A stretch of DNA of 64,000 nucleotides from Acidobacteriota bacterium (GTDB lineage Bacteria; Acidobacteriota; Terriglobia; Acidiferrales; UBA7541): assembly GCA_021788095.1 (NCBI GenBank), contig JAJYLB010000014.1:1-64000 (forward strand). Direction: 5' to 3'. A model generated the notes under the pieces. That model saw only the letters and a program-made list of their open reading frames with translations. It was not told where the DNA came from and made no database searches. The position numbers and the translations under genes were made by a program. Shown one piece after another: positions 44,111 to 53,112 of the stretch; position 1 is the stretch's first letter, and the number at the start of each line of letters is the position of its first letter.

Positions 44111-45417
44111 ACGCTCCCCCGCGGAATAGGAATGGTCAAACTGATAAGAGTTCCATGGCCGCCAGATTGTATTTCGAGCTGGCCCCCCAACTGCTCCACA
44201 CGCTCACGCATACCGGCGAGACCCACGCCCAGCCCGTTGCTCGATTTGTGGAGGATTGCCGCCGGCATGCCCTTTCCGCGATCTTCCACTTCCAGAGTGA
44301 CCCGCTCCTGATCCCGGGAGACGCGGATGTGAGCCGTGGGACTGCCCGAGTGCCGGTGGATATTCGTCAGGCTTTCCTGGACGATTCGGAACAAGGTCGT
44401 CTCGATGTCCCTCGGCAGCCGGCCGACCGTAGGGGAAACCTGCAGATCCAGCAGGATCTTACTGCGCTGAGAGAAACCGTCCCCAAACCAGCGCAGGGCG
44501 GAAGCCAATCCCCTCTCGTCCAGAAGAGGCGGGTGCAGCAGGTAGGAAATGGTGCGGATTTCTGTCGAGCATTCCTTGCACAACCCGAGGCTCTCCTCCA
44601 AAGCCCGCTGGGACGTCGAGCTGAGAGCCGGCGCGGACTCACGAACCATATTCAGGTTCATCGCCAAGGCCGCCAGGTTCTGGGCCGTGCTGTCATGCAA
44701 TTCCCTGGCGATTCGGCGTCGCTCCTCGTCCTGCAGGTGCAGCAGGCGACCTGATTGCTGGCGCAGAGATTGCTCTGCCGCCCGTCGCCGCGTCATATCG
44801 CGCTGAATCAGCAAACCGGACGTCGCCACCAGCACGAAGGCAGCCAAGGCAGCCAACATGATGAAGAAATGAGTGCGCCGCGCATACTGTTCGAGTCCGC
44901 GGGAACGTGCTGCCAGAGTTCGTCCTTCTTGAACCTGAATTTCGTCCAGCGAGTTGTGGATCTGGATCATCAGCTGATTTCCACGTTCAATCTCCCCTAC
45001 GGCTGCCTTCTCCTCCGAAGCCTTGCCTCCGTACTGGCTGATGCCCTCCTGAAGCAAGGCCAGGCGCTTTCCGATGAGCGGCTCGAGCTCTTCGATCCTT
45101 TCTCGCTGCTCGGGGTTCTTTTGAATCAATCGGCGAAGCTCGTCGAGAGACTGCCGGGCGCGTGAGGAAGCCGCTTGGTAAGACAGGAGATAGGATTGTT
45201 TTCGGGTGAGCCCATAGGCGCGTTCAGCGCTCTCCGCCTCGGTCAACTGGGCAACAAGGGCATCCGTCCTTGTCATGACCTGGTCGGAAGCCGCGACCCC
45301 GCGATTGGCGCTAATCAATCCTGCGGTGCTCCGGTACGAAACCACCCCCACTACGATCAGGATGAGCAGCGCTACCCCGAAACCCCAATACCTCTTTTCC
45401 CCCAAGGAGACTTGCAC
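44107..45417 (-). CDS. NarX-type sensor histidine kinase with CHASE3-like sensor
   Basis: 436 residues. Membrane helix 12-31, periplasmic helical CHASE3-type region about 35-180, second helix 183-204, then the HisKA_3 dimerisation domain with His241 (RRRIARELHDSTAQ) and HATPase_c motifs (ESLTNIHRHSG, VEDRGKGMP, GVGLAGMRERV). Phosphorylates the regulator encoded next. The signal is not evident from sequence. Confidence 0.92.
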   Translation of the reverse strand: MQVSLGEKRYWGFGVALLILIVVGVVSYRSTAGLISANRGVAASDQVMTRTDALVAQLTEAESAERAYGLTRKQSYLLSYQAASSRARQSLDELRRLIQKNPEQRERIEELEPLIGKRLALLQEGISQYGGKASEEKAAVGEIERGNQLMIQIHNSLDEIQVQEGRTLAARSRGLEQYARRTHFFIMLAALAAFVLVATSGLLIQRDMTRRRAAEQSLRQQSGRLLHLQDEERRRIARELHDSTAQNLAALAMNLNMVRESAPALSSTSQRALEESLGLCKECSTEIRTISYLLHPPLLDERGLASALRWFGDGFSQRSKILLDLQVSPTVGRLPRDIETTLFRIVQESLTNIHRHSGSPTAHIRVSRDQERVTLEVEDRGKGMPAAILHKSSNGLGVGLAGMRERVEQLGGQLEIQSGGHGTLISLTIPIPRGSV

Positions 45418-45765
45418 CGAACCTCTTGTCTCTCGCTGCTCTGGTGATCAGACGGGAAAGCCACGCCAGTCGTTCGCGCTCGCAATGCGCCGCCTGCAGG
45501 CAGAACTTGAACTTATTTTCCGCAGCATGCAATCCATTTGTCAAGTCCAGCCGGGCCAGCCGGGCTCCCTGGAACCCATAAGAGCTGCGTGATGTTTCGC
45601 GCCCGTCTATCGCGTGTTGTTCGGTGTGGCCTGTTCGCATCCCTAAGGGGCTCTGGGGGTTTTGGGCGGGTCGAACTTGGGGTTCCGCAGGATTGTGGTT
45701 CGAGCCCGCTCGAAGCACAGTTTGCATAGACGGACCATAAAGCGGATTAACACGAAGGAGGTTCG
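45418..45765. other. Divergent intergenic region between the kinase and HtrA genes
   Basis: No gene seen. It must hold the promoters of both divergent units. I find no copy of the CCTAGG palindrome; an AAGGAGG at 45754-45760 is the HtrA ribosome-binding site. Confidence 0.5.
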
Positions 45766-47274
45766 ATGCGAATCAAGCAGATTCAAGTGGGCCGGACGGA
45801 GGCCATTGCATTTCTCGTTCTTGCACTTGGGCTCGGCGCCGCTCTGCCGACGTTGCTGCGTGCCAAGACCAAGGCCGCCGGCGAGGCAGGCCGTACGGTC
45901 AGACTCGAAGTGGCGCGCGACAGTTCGCCGGCAACGCCTCAAGTTTCATTTGCTTCCGGATTTGCTCCGGTCGTGAAAGAGGTCCTGCCGGCCGTTGTGA
46001 ATATCTCCACGACGAAAATCGTGCGCGTCCGGAAAACAGAGGAATTCGCCCCCCTTGGCACAGACTCGTTCTGGCATCAGTTTTTCGGCGGCGAGTTCGG
46101 CCCAGAATTTCAGACCCCTCGCAAGCAACGGGAATACGCCTTGGGCTCCGGCGTCATCGTGAGCCCGGATGGGTATATCCTCACCAACAATCACGTCGTC
46201 TCGCGCGCGATCAACGTCCAGGTTTCAACCAGCGGCGGCCGGCCGTACAAGGCCCAGGTCATCGGCACCGACCCCAAGACCGACATCGCTGTCCTGAAAA
46301 TCGACGCCACCAACCTTCCTGTTCTGCCTTTGGGCAACTCGTCCAAGGTGCAAGTCGGGGATTTCGTGCTCGCGGTCGGCGACCCGTTCGGCGTGGGAAA
46401 GACTGTGACGATGGGCATCGTTAGCGCCACCGGCCGAGGCGATCTCGGCATCGAGCACTACGAGGACTTCATCCAGACCGATGCCGCCGTCAACCCGGGC
46501 AATTCCGGCGGCGCCCTGGTCAACGTGCGCGGCGACCTGATCGGCATCAATACCGCAATCCTCTCCAGTTCCGGCGGAAACAACGGCATCGGCTTCGCCA
46601 TCCCGATCAACCTGGCCCGCAACGTCATGGAGCAGATCCTGAGCCACGGTCGTGTCATTCGCAGCTACCTGGGCGTCGGAATCCAGGGCGTCACGCCCCA
46701 TCTTGCCAAGGCCTTCGGTCTATCTGAAGTTCGCGGGGCGCTTGTCGACCGGGTCAGCCCTGGCAGCCCGGCGGCGCAAGCCGGAATCCGGACGGGCGAC
46801 GCCATTCTGACGATGAATGGCCAGCCGATCCGAGACGTCGACGAGCTCGGTCTGCGGGTCTCCGAGAGCACGCCCGGTACGACGGTACATCTCGGAATCC
46901 TACGTGGTGGAAAAATGCAGGACGTCGCCGTAAAGCTCGCTGAGCAGCCTCAGTCCTCAGAAGCATCGAGAGTTTCGCAGCAGTCGACCGCGGCGCTCTC
47001 GGGGGTACAGGTCCAGGACCTGACCCCAGCGATCGCGCAGGAGCTCGGGCTTTCATCCCCTACGCTTGGCGTCGTGGTCGCCAGCGTCGACCAGGGCAGC
47101 GCGGCCTACTATGCCGGGCTCGAGCGCGGCGACGTAATCCAGGACGTGAATCACCAACCCGTGAGCAACCTTGCGGAATACAACCAAGCCACGGCTCACC
47201 TGGGAAAGCAAGCCGTTCTGTTGTTGGTCAACCGCGGAGGCGCAACGTTCTTCACCGTCGTTGAGCCGCATTGA
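45766..47274 (+). CDS. HtrA/DegP-type periplasmic serine protease with two PDZ domains
   Basis: 502 residues. N-terminal signal anchor about 13-33, then a trypsin-like domain with His in LTNNHVV near 143, Asp in KTDIAVLKI near 172 and Ser in NPGNSGGALV near 246. PDZ1 (about 300-385, YLGVGIQGVTPHLAKAFGL) and PDZ2 (about 410-500, LGVVVASVDQGSAAYYAGLE). Degrades or refolds damaged envelope proteins. Ribosome-binding site AAGGAGG fixes ATG 45766. Confidence 0.93.
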   Translation: MRIKQIQVGRTEAIAFLVLALGLGAALPTLLRAKTKAAGEAGRTVRLEVARDSSPATPQVSFASGFAPVVKEVLPAVVNISTTKIVRVRKTEEFAPLGTDSFWHQFFGGEFGPEFQTPRKQREYALGSGVIVSPDGYILTNNHVVSRAINVQVSTSGGRPYKAQVIGTDPKTDIAVLKIDATNLPVLPLGNSSKVQVGDFVLAVGDPFGVGKTVTMGIVSATGRGDLGIEHYEDFIQTDAAVNPGNSGGALVNVRGDLIGINTAILSSSGGNNGIGFAIPINLARNVMEQILSHGRVIRSYLGVGIQGVTPHLAKAFGLSEVRGALVDRVSPGSPAAQAGIRTGDAILTMNGQPIRDVDELGLRVSESTPGTTVHLGILRGGKMQDVAVKLAEQPQSSEASRVSQQSTAALSGVQVQDLTPAIAQELGLSSPTLGVVVASVDQGSAAYYAGLERGDVIQDVNHQPVSNLAEYNQATAHLGKQAVLLLVNRGGATFFTVVEPH

Positions 47275-47579
47275 CGCATCGAAAGCAGAAGTCAGGCAGC
47301 GCGCCGGAAAGCCGGAAGGAGAGCCCGGAATCCGGCGCGCCTCCGCACTGCTTCCATTACGGGGTGACGAGGACGGCTGTTGTCGGGAATTATGACTCCC
47401 CTGCTTAGTAAGACCTTCGGCTGTCCGCGGGCGCAAAGGCAAACACCATTCGCTGCTGCTTCACTCCTCCCCAATGGGCTGCCGACGTTTTCCCGCCGCG
47501 CAAGCCTTTTGCGATGCACCCGTTTCTACGCGCACCCGATCCTCCCGAGCCTTCCCGAGCAAAGGGCAAGGGTGAACGC
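47275..47579. other. Non-coding region after HtrA
   Basis: No convincing gene or terminator hairpin with a T-run. Open frames on both strands are short and arginine-rich. Confidence 0.45.
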
Positions 47580-47632
47580 ACTAGGACCTGTTAGAGGGTC
47601 GCGCTCTTGGAAATAGTTGTTCCGCTCGATGG
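47580..47632 (+). promoter_or_regulatory. Shared palindrome-TTCCG promoter, BON-protein gene
   Basis: Degenerate palindrome ACTAGGACCTGTTAGA (47580-47595), 24 bases, then TTCCGCTCGATGG (47620-47632). ATAGTT just before the box is a -10 candidate. About 100 bases of leader downstream are similar to the leaders at 51387 and 53100. Confidence 0.55.
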
Positions 47633-47747
47633 CAGACCGCGTGCGTTCCTGCGAGCATGGAAATGCAGCGAGAGACCGCTCATTCGATCCACCTCGCCCG
47701 GTGAGGAGGCCAATGGAAACGAAGTGGACATGGAAAGGAGAAATGCG

Positions 47748-48347
47748 ATGGAAGCCATAATCAAAGACGTCAGGTTTCGCAGGACCAGTAAAAAGATTCC
47801 GATCGTTGCCGGCCTGCTGGTGTTGGCGGCCGCAATGATGAACGGCCAAGCAGCTATGGCTATGCCCGAAGTTCCGGACCCTGGAAGCCAGGCCGGGTAC
47901 GCGGCGCCGCTGAGCAAGGAAGTCTATGGCCGGCTGGTCACCATCCCCTGGTACAGCGTCTTCGACAATCTGGAATACTCGATTCAGGGCCGTACCGTGA
48001 CGGTCAGCGGTCAGGTCGTTTTCCCTCTGACGAGATCTTCGGTGGCGAACTCACTCGAGGGAATTCCCGGAGCGACGCGCATTGTCAACAACGTCACTGA
48101 ACTGCCATACAGTCCCTTCGACAATCAGGTTCGCCGGGCGGAATACCGCGCGCTCTTCACGTACAATTCGCCGCTCTTCCAGTATTCGCTCGGCGTCACT
48201 CCGCAGATTCACATTATCGTGGATAACGGCCACGTCACTCTGGTTGGGGCTGTGAGCAGCAAAATGGATCGGCGAATCGCCGACATGCGAGCGCTTTCGG
48301 TGCCGGACGTATTCTCAGTGACAAACGATCTGCAGGTTGAGCGGTAA
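47748..48347 (+). CDS. Secreted BON-domain protein
   Basis: 199 residues from ATG 47748 (AAAGGAG upstream). Signal peptide about 10-40 ending GQAAMA. Two BON-like halves: VYGRLVTIPWYSVFDNLEYS with TVTVSGQVVFPLTRSSVANS, and IHIIVDNGHVTLVGAVSSKM with VTNDLQVER, the repeated beta-alpha-beta units that bind phospholipid or envelope. Likely a periplasmic stress protein like OsmY. It is 37 bases before the FecR-like gene. Confidence 0.85.
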   Translation: MEAIIKDVRFRRTSKKIPIVAGLLVLAAAMMNGQAAMAMPEVPDPGSQAGYAAPLSKEVYGRLVTIPWYSVFDNLEYSIQGRTVTVSGQVVFPLTRSSVANSLEGIPGATRIVNNVTELPYSPFDNQVRRAEYRALFTYNSPLFQYSLGVTPQIHIIVDNGHVTLVGAVSSKMDRRIADMRALSVPDVFSVTNDLQVER

Positions 48348-48384
48348 CGATCGGTGAAAAGAGAGAAAGTTTGAGGTGACTCTA

Positions 48385-49236
48385 ATGAGGACATTATGGA
48401 GCAATAGTTGGTTGGTGATGGCTTTCATGCTGGGAGCAGCCCCGGTGGCGATCGCAGCGCCAGCCCGGATGCCCAGACCCGGCTCGCTCAACAGCGTGCA
48501 AGGCCAAGTGAAACTCAATGGACACTCGGCGTGGCCTTCGCAGAGCGAGGCCGTCCGGATGCCTGAAGTGATCGAGACGCGGCGTGGAAGAGCGGAGTTG
48601 CTGTTGACTCCCGGTTCTTTCTTGCGAATTGGCGATGACTCCGAAGCTCGGATCGTTGCCCGAAGCCTCGCGAATACGACCGTGAAGGTGGCCCGGGGCA
48701 CAGCGTTGTTGGATGCACGAGCCGACTTCAAACATGACCTGACCATCCTCATGGACGGTACGAGAACAAGAATCGAAAAGAAGGGTGTTTACGGCTTCAA
48801 TGCAAGTCAGCAGACGATCAGCGTCCTGGGCGGGAAAGCTAAAGTTTACCAAGGAGATTCCCATGTGACGCTAAAAGGCAAGCGCCAACTCCAAATCGCC
48901 AGCCAAACCCCGCTCGAAATCAACAGGCTCAACGTTCGCGCCTTCAAGTCCAGCTCGCTCTACCGATGGAACAAAGTCAGAAGCAAATATGAATCCAAGG
49001 CCAAGAAGAGCGTGCAGGAAGCGATTGCGCAATCCGGCCATTGGTATGGACCGGGGTGGTACTGGTCGCGTTTTTGGGGCTTCTACACCTACGTTCCTTC
49101 ACCCGGAGGAATGTATTACTACAGCCCGTATTACCCGTACTACGGCTCCTACGCCGGCCCAGCCTGGGGCGATTGGGACGGGGACGGGGGCTGGGGCTGG
49201 GGTGGTTGGGGCGGGGATGACGACGACGGCGGCTAG
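48385..49236 (+). CDS. Secreted FecR-like protein with tyrosine/glycine/aspartate-rich tail
   Basis: 283 residues from ATG 48385 (TTGAGGTGA upstream); an alternative GTG 48376 lies inside that site. Signal peptide about 1-27 (AAPVAIAAPA). Middle region fits a FecR domain: VIETRRGRAELLLTPGSFLR, VKVARGTALLDA, ISVLGGKAKVYQ. The C-terminal 60 residues are rich in Tyr/Trp/Pro (YSPYYPYYGSYAGPAWG) and end in a Gly-Asp run. Envelope protein of unknown role, co-transcribed with the BON gene. Confidence 0.75.
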   Translation: MRTLWSNSWLVMAFMLGAAPVAIAAPARMPRPGSLNSVQGQVKLNGHSAWPSQSEAVRMPEVIETRRGRAELLLTPGSFLRIGDDSEARIVARSLANTTVKVARGTALLDARADFKHDLTILMDGTRTRIEKKGVYGFNASQQTISVLGGKAKVYQGDSHVTLKGKRQLQIASQTPLEINRLNVRAFKSSSLYRWNKVRSKYESKAKKSVQEAIAQSGHWYGPGWYWSRFWGFYTYVPSPGGMYYYSPYYPYYGSYAGPAWGDWDGDGGWGWGGWGGDDDDGG

Positions 49237-49271
49237 TTCTCGCGCCAGCCTCTTTGCTAGTAACGGTGCCC

Positions 49272-49302
49272 CCTTCGGCGAACCGATGAGGTTCGCCGAA
49301 GG
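49272..49302. terminator. Bidirectional hairpin between convergent operons
   Basis: CCTTCGGCGAACC-GATGA-GGTTCGCCGAAGG, a perfect 13-bp stem with 5-base loop followed by ATTTT, 36 bases after the FecR-like gene. It can serve the convergent flavocytochrome operon too. Confidence 0.7.
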
Positions 49303-49425
49303 ATTTTGGCGTTCAAGTTCAAGGCGCCTTACCTTCGTGCCGAGCCTAGCGAAGCATCCCATTCGCACGCCAAGGCCAACCCGAAACGAACTCTGTGCGC
49401 CTATGACGCAGGGGGAGCCCTTAAC

Positions 49426-49599
49426 CTACTTCCCCGCTTTCGAAACGGGAGCGTGTTTTTCCGGATTTATCTTATGGGCGTCAAACAGTCCCGACCTGCG
49501 GTTGTAGCGGATGGCCGCGCTCGCCACGACGAAGGCCGCCGCAACAGCCACCAGAAGGATGATGGTACGGATCAGATGTCTCGAACGTCCGTGCTTCAC
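49426..49599 (-). CDS. 57-residue single-span membrane protein downstream of the flavocytochrome gene
   Basis: GTG 49599 follows GAGGGGG at short spacing and lies nine bases past the flavocytochrome stop. Sequence begins MKHGRSRHLIRTIILLVAVA: a basic N-terminus, one hydrophobic helix (about 10-30) and a polar basic C-terminus ending HAPVSKAGK. A small partner of the reductase is plausible from the linkage; no family recognised. Confidence 0.6.
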   Translation of the reverse strand: MKHGRSRHLIRTIILLVAVAAAFVVASAAIRYNRRSGLFDAHKINPEKHAPVSKAGK

Positions 49600-49608
49600 A
49601 ATTCCCCC

Positions 49609-50934
49609 TCAAAGCGAGAATGTTTCGTCATGGATGTGCTCCGCGGGGATCCCCAGCCCCTCGAGTGCGGGCATCACGATCCTGGCCATGGGCGGCGGAC
49701 AGCAGACATAGGCCCCCCTTGTGATCCCGTTCTGCGGCGCCAGGTATTTTGCGATGGCGCCCTTGCCAATGCGGCCCCGTTCGCCCTTCCAGTCCTTGCC
49801 GACGCCGGTCAGGAAGAGCACGGTCTTCAACTCCGGTGCACCGGATTGGGCGATCTGCTCCAGCTCCTCGCGCCCCACAAATTCCCCTTCGGTCCGGTTG
49901 CTCCACAGGAGAAGCACCTTCTTGCGCGCCTGTGTATCGTGCATGTGGCGCAGCATGGCAAGGAAGGGAGTAATGCCGATGCCGCCACAGATGAACACCA
50001 AGTCGTCTTCCTCGGGATAAAAGACGTAGGAAAAACGCCCATAGGGTCCGTCGACGTCCGCGTTGTCCCCCACCTGCGTCTGGCCGATGCTGGAAGTGAA
50101 GTCGCCAACTTCTTTGATGGTGGAAGCGATGCCGGGCCGCGTGGGCGTCGAGGAGATGGTCCAGTGGTGCTCCTCCACCGGCAGGCCGCGGCCCCGCCGG
50201 AAGGTGATGTACTGGAACTGTCCGGGCGCGTAAGGGGAAACGGTCCGTCCGGCCGGCGGCGCAAGTTGGATCGTCCACACCCTCGGCGCGTCTTGCCGGA
50301 CCGCGGTCACTCTATAAGCGTTGCGCTTCAGCCTGGCCGGCCGCAACGCCTTGTGGAAGAGATAGACCGTCACTGCGGCGGCCAAAGCAACCGCCCAATA
50401 AACCCGCAGTGCCGCGGCCGTCAGGTCGCCGCCAATCTTGAAGCTGTGCGCGAACCCGAGCGCCAGGATCGCCACAAAAAGCGCGTTGTGCAGCTTTCGC
50501 CAGGATTCGAACTCGATGTTCAGCTTGCGCCGCCACAGGCTGGTGACCTCCGTCGAAACCAGCGCCAGCAGGGCCAGCCGCCCCAGCCATACGGGCCATT
50601 GGACGTGGAGCGAGTCCAGCAGATACCAACGCCCGCTGCCCCAGGAGATCAGCGTGATGTGCAGAACGATTAGGCACAGCGCAATCACTCCCGCGGCCTT
50701 GTGGTAGCGGAAAATCATGTCCAGGCCGAAAGGCCGCTCTATCCACTTGATGCGCGCCGCTAGAGCCGCCTGCAGGGCAATGATGACGAACGCCACCAGA
50801 GCGCAGTTCTTTCCAAGCTGATGGATAAAGCCGTCGTCTGTGTGGGAACGGACCAGCGTCAGCAGAATCAGCGCAAAAACCGTAATGAAAAGGTACAGGA
50901 AAACGCGAACCACGCCACTGCTGTAATTGGTCAT
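49609..50934 (-). CDS. Ferric-reductase-like transmembrane flavocytochrome (FNR-type)
   Basis: 441 residues from ATG 50934. About six membrane helices in the first 220 residues, with haem-ligand histidines in FRYHKAAGVI, LIVLHITLI, WRKLHNALF and LGFAHSFKI. Then an FAD-binding barrel (APGQFQYITF, HHWTISSTP) and an NAD(P) domain (VFICGGIGITPFLAMLRHM, CCPPPMARIV). It should carry electrons across the membrane to an outside acceptor such as ferric iron or oxidised sites. An upstream in-frame extension to 51018 is not needed. Confidence 0.85.
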   Translation of the reverse strand: MTNYSSGVVRVFLYLFITVFALILLTLVRSHTDDGFIHQLGKNCALVAFVIIALQAALAARIKWIERPFGLDMIFRYHKAAGVIALCLIVLHITLISWGSGRWYLLDSLHVQWPVWLGRLALLALVSTEVTSLWRRKLNIEFESWRKLHNALFVAILALGFAHSFKIGGDLTAAALRVYWAVALAAAVTVYLFHKALRPARLKRNAYRVTAVRQDAPRVWTIQLAPPAGRTVSPYAPGQFQYITFRRGRGLPVEEHHWTISSTPTRPGIASTIKEVGDFTSSIGQTQVGDNADVDGPYGRFSYVFYPEEDDLVFICGGIGITPFLAMLRHMHDTQARKKVLLLWSNRTEGEFVGREELEQIAQSGAPELKTVLFLTGVGKDWKGERGRIGKGAIAKYLAPQNGITRGAYVCCPPPMARIVMPALEGLGIPAEHIHDETFSL

Positions 50935-51346
50935 CGGCTTGGGCGGCAGCCGCCGGCTCGGGTGGAGCTTCGCTCCGCTCAAGATAATCTCGAGTATACA
51001 CCACGAGGTCTTCGCCAAGGCGCAGCTCCCCGATTGGCGGCGTCATTACGGCCAAGGCATCGGGGCCGGATGAAGCGTCAAACATCACCACCCATTTCTT
51101 TGCGTGGTCCCCCGCCTGTTTTTGACCCTTCGCCTCCCGCGCACCCTTTCCCTGGAAGCGCGACTACCGTCCAGAAACAGATCGCTATGGTTCGGTCACC
51201 CACAGTCGTTTAGCTCGCTCAAGGACGCTCTCCACATCTTCAGGCGAACGATCTGGTACTTGCAGGCCCGCAGCAACCGCCAACGGGTCGACGGATGCGG
51301 ATAGCTAATCTGCAAGTCCCGCCGAGGGGTGCTACTTGCCAGCTTC
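50935..51346. other. Divergent intergenic region
   Basis: No gene supported. Promoters for the flavocytochrome operon (-) must be here. On the right side it grows similar to 53000-53060 (GCTACTTGCCAGCTTCC), the upstream flank of the shared operator. Confidence 0.45.
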
Positions 51347-51399
51347 CTTAGGACGAACTAGGGTGCGGGGCCTGCCCAGGTAATGATTCCGCTCGATGG
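51347..51399 (+). promoter_or_regulatory. Shared palindrome-TTCCG promoter, secreted protein gene at 51482
   Basis: Palindrome CTTAGGACGAACTAGG (51347-51362), 24 bases, TTCCGCTCGATGG (51387-51399). TAATGA right before the box is a fair -10, which puts the palindrome centre near -40, the class II activator position. The operator ends exactly 120 bases before the ATG, as at 53060. Confidence 0.6.
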
Positions 51400-51481
51400 T
51401 GGATTGCGCCCGTTCGTCTGATCATGGACGTGCCGAGAAAGACCACCGGGTCGACCTCGAGCAATGAGGAGGTCAATGACA

Positions 51482-52021
51482 ATGAAAAGATGGAAAGTAT
51501 TTGTGACGATGCTTTGTTTGCCTCTCGTCTGGGTAGCTCTTCAGGGGACAGCCAGGGCTGGTGAATGGACGCAATCTACATTCTTCACGTTCAGCGAGCC
51601 CGTCGAAATTCCCGGCAGGGTGCTTCCCGCGGGCTCCTACTTGTTCAAGTTGATGTCTGGGGCTACGAATCGGAACGCGGTTGAAATTTTCAGTAAGAAC
51701 CAGACGCGTTCCTATGGCACGTTCCTCACGATTCCCGACCGCCGGATGCATCCCACCGGCAAACCGGTGATCCGGCTGGAGGAGCGTTCGGCGGATTCGC
51801 CGGAAGCTATTCACGCCTGGTTCTACCCCGGAAGTTACTACGGCCATGAATTCGTCTACCCGAGGGTTCAACACCGCGGGATGGTCGAAGCCTCCGGGCG
51901 GCAAGCGTCGGCCGATTCGACGGGGCTGGCCGCAGACGTCCTCGGGGCAACAAAATCAGTGGCCGGGGCGGTCGCTTCTGGCACGCGAGACACTCTGCAC
52001 TTCCTCGCAAAGTCCACCTGA
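51482..52021 (+). CDS. Secreted hypothetical protein
   Basis: 179 residues from ATG 51482, with GAGGAGG eight bases upstream. Signal peptide KRWKVFVTMLCLPLVWVALQ ending at about TARAG. The mature part begins EWTQSTFFTFSEPVEIPGRV and contains LPAGSYLFKL and IRLEERSADSPEAIHAWFYP, a beta-rich pattern I have no name for but which recurs in acidobacterial exported proteins. In-frame ATGs at 51464 and 51476 sit on or beside the ribosome-binding site. Confidence 0.75.
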   Translation: MKRWKVFVTMLCLPLVWVALQGTARAGEWTQSTFFTFSEPVEIPGRVLPAGSYLFKLMSGATNRNAVEIFSKNQTRSYGTFLTIPDRRMHPTGKPVIRLEERSADSPEAIHAWFYPGSYYGHEFVYPRVQHRGMVEASGRQASADSTGLAADVLGATKSVAGAVASGTRDTLHFLAKST

Positions 52022-52247
52022 GGCGGCCAGTGGCCAGGACGCAGATTCCGGCTGGAGTTGGAGTCGTCCGTGCAATCGCCCCAGCGCCCCAGCCGGAACC
52101 TCCCGGCGACCCCGCGCGGAAAGCGAGAAGAGCAACCTGCTCTATACGCACATCACGCCAGAAACCGTCTCACGTGTATCTGGCAAGAGCCCAGACCACG
52201 AAGGAAAAGAGATAAAACCGAGCAGTTGCAAAAGGAGGACAGGCAAG

Positions 52248-52637
52248 ATGAAAAGGCTCGACAAATTGTTTCCCGGAATTCTTGTTCCGATGTTGTTCCT
52301 GTTCGCGGGTCTCGCTTCCGCTCAAACGGTCCCGCAAAGAGAAGGACCTCCGTCCCAACCCGAGCGGGCAATAACAGCCGACCCAGGATTCGGAAAGCCG
52401 ACGAACCTGCGCGGATCGCTCTGGATGGTAGACGGTAGGCGAAACCTCGTTGTAGTGATGACATCCAACGGCATTCCATTCGATTTCCAGGTCACGCGGA
52501 AGACGCGGATTGATGTGAACGGCGCGACCGCGACATTCGCGGAATTGACGGGCCAAATCCACAACCACGTGCTCGTGAATTTTATGCCGGAGCCCATCGG
52601 CGACATTGCCCGGTCAATCGAAGTGGCTGGAACTTGA
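52248..52637 (+). CDS. Small secreted hypothetical protein
   Basis: 129 residues from ATG 52248 (AAGGAGGA upstream). Signal peptide about 1-25 ending GLASA. Mature part has LRGSLWMVDGRRNLVVVMTS and GIPFDFQVTRKTRIDVNGAT, a beta-strand-rich OB-like pattern. Function unknown. It lacks the shared promoter palindrome and is 226 bases after the previous gene. Confidence 0.72.
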   Translation: MKRLDKLFPGILVPMLFLFAGLASAQTVPQREGPPSQPERAITADPGFGKPTNLRGSLWMVDGRRNLVVVMTSNGIPFDFQVTRKTRIDVNGATATFAELTGQIHNHVLVNFMPEPIGDIARSIEVAGT

Positions 52638-53059
52638 GGGTCAGCCGACTTGCTGTTCGCGGAATGGCATGTGCCTTACGCCGCAGCCGCTGCGACCATT
52701 TGACTATCCGAGGTTCGCACCAAGCGTGCCCCGTTGCTTGCTCCACCAGCCAGACCCCCGAAGGAGGCGCACGAGGATGGGAGTTTCCGGGGGAAAAACC
52801 TGGCTTTTGGCCATCATTCACGGCCTTGCCTTGAGCGGGCGAATTTCTCCGGGCACAACGCCCCCTGTTCTGAACGGAGCGCAATTGCTTCCATAAGCGA
52901 ATCACTTCAATCAGCCGCGTGCGCCCGTTCAACCCTCCCAGTCATGCGTGGCTGATCTCCAGCGTAACGAGTGCGTCCATTCGGGCGCTCCGTCAGCGTG
53001 CCGAAGGATGCGGATGGCCTGCCAGCAGGGCCTGTCAAGGGGCGCTGCTTGCCAGCTTC
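52638..53059 (+). other. Intergenic region with a possible 39-residue peptide gene
   Basis: Mostly non-coding. An ATG at 52777 with AAGGAGG nine bases upstream opens a 39-codon frame to 52896 (MGVSGGKTWLLAIIHGLALS at the start, hydrophobic then polar). The ribosome-binding site is good, but no homologue is known to me. Confidence 0.35.
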
Positions 53060-53112
53060 CCTAGGGCTAATTAGGGTGCGGCGCTTCCTCAAACAGTGGT
53101 TCCGCTCGATGG
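53060..53112 (+). promoter_or_regulatory. Shared palindrome-TTCCG promoter, SYLF-like gene
   Basis: Palindrome CCTAGGGCTAATTAGG (53060-53075), 24 bases, TTCCGCTCGATGG (53100-53112). The flank GCTTGCCAGCTTCC also matches the copy at 51347, and the operator ends 120 bases before ATG 53195. Confidence 0.58.

Noticed and set aside
45661..45680. CCTAGG-type operator upstream of HtrA
   Set aside because: CCCTAAGGGG there does not fit the 16-bp palindrome, and no TTCCG box follows at base 25.
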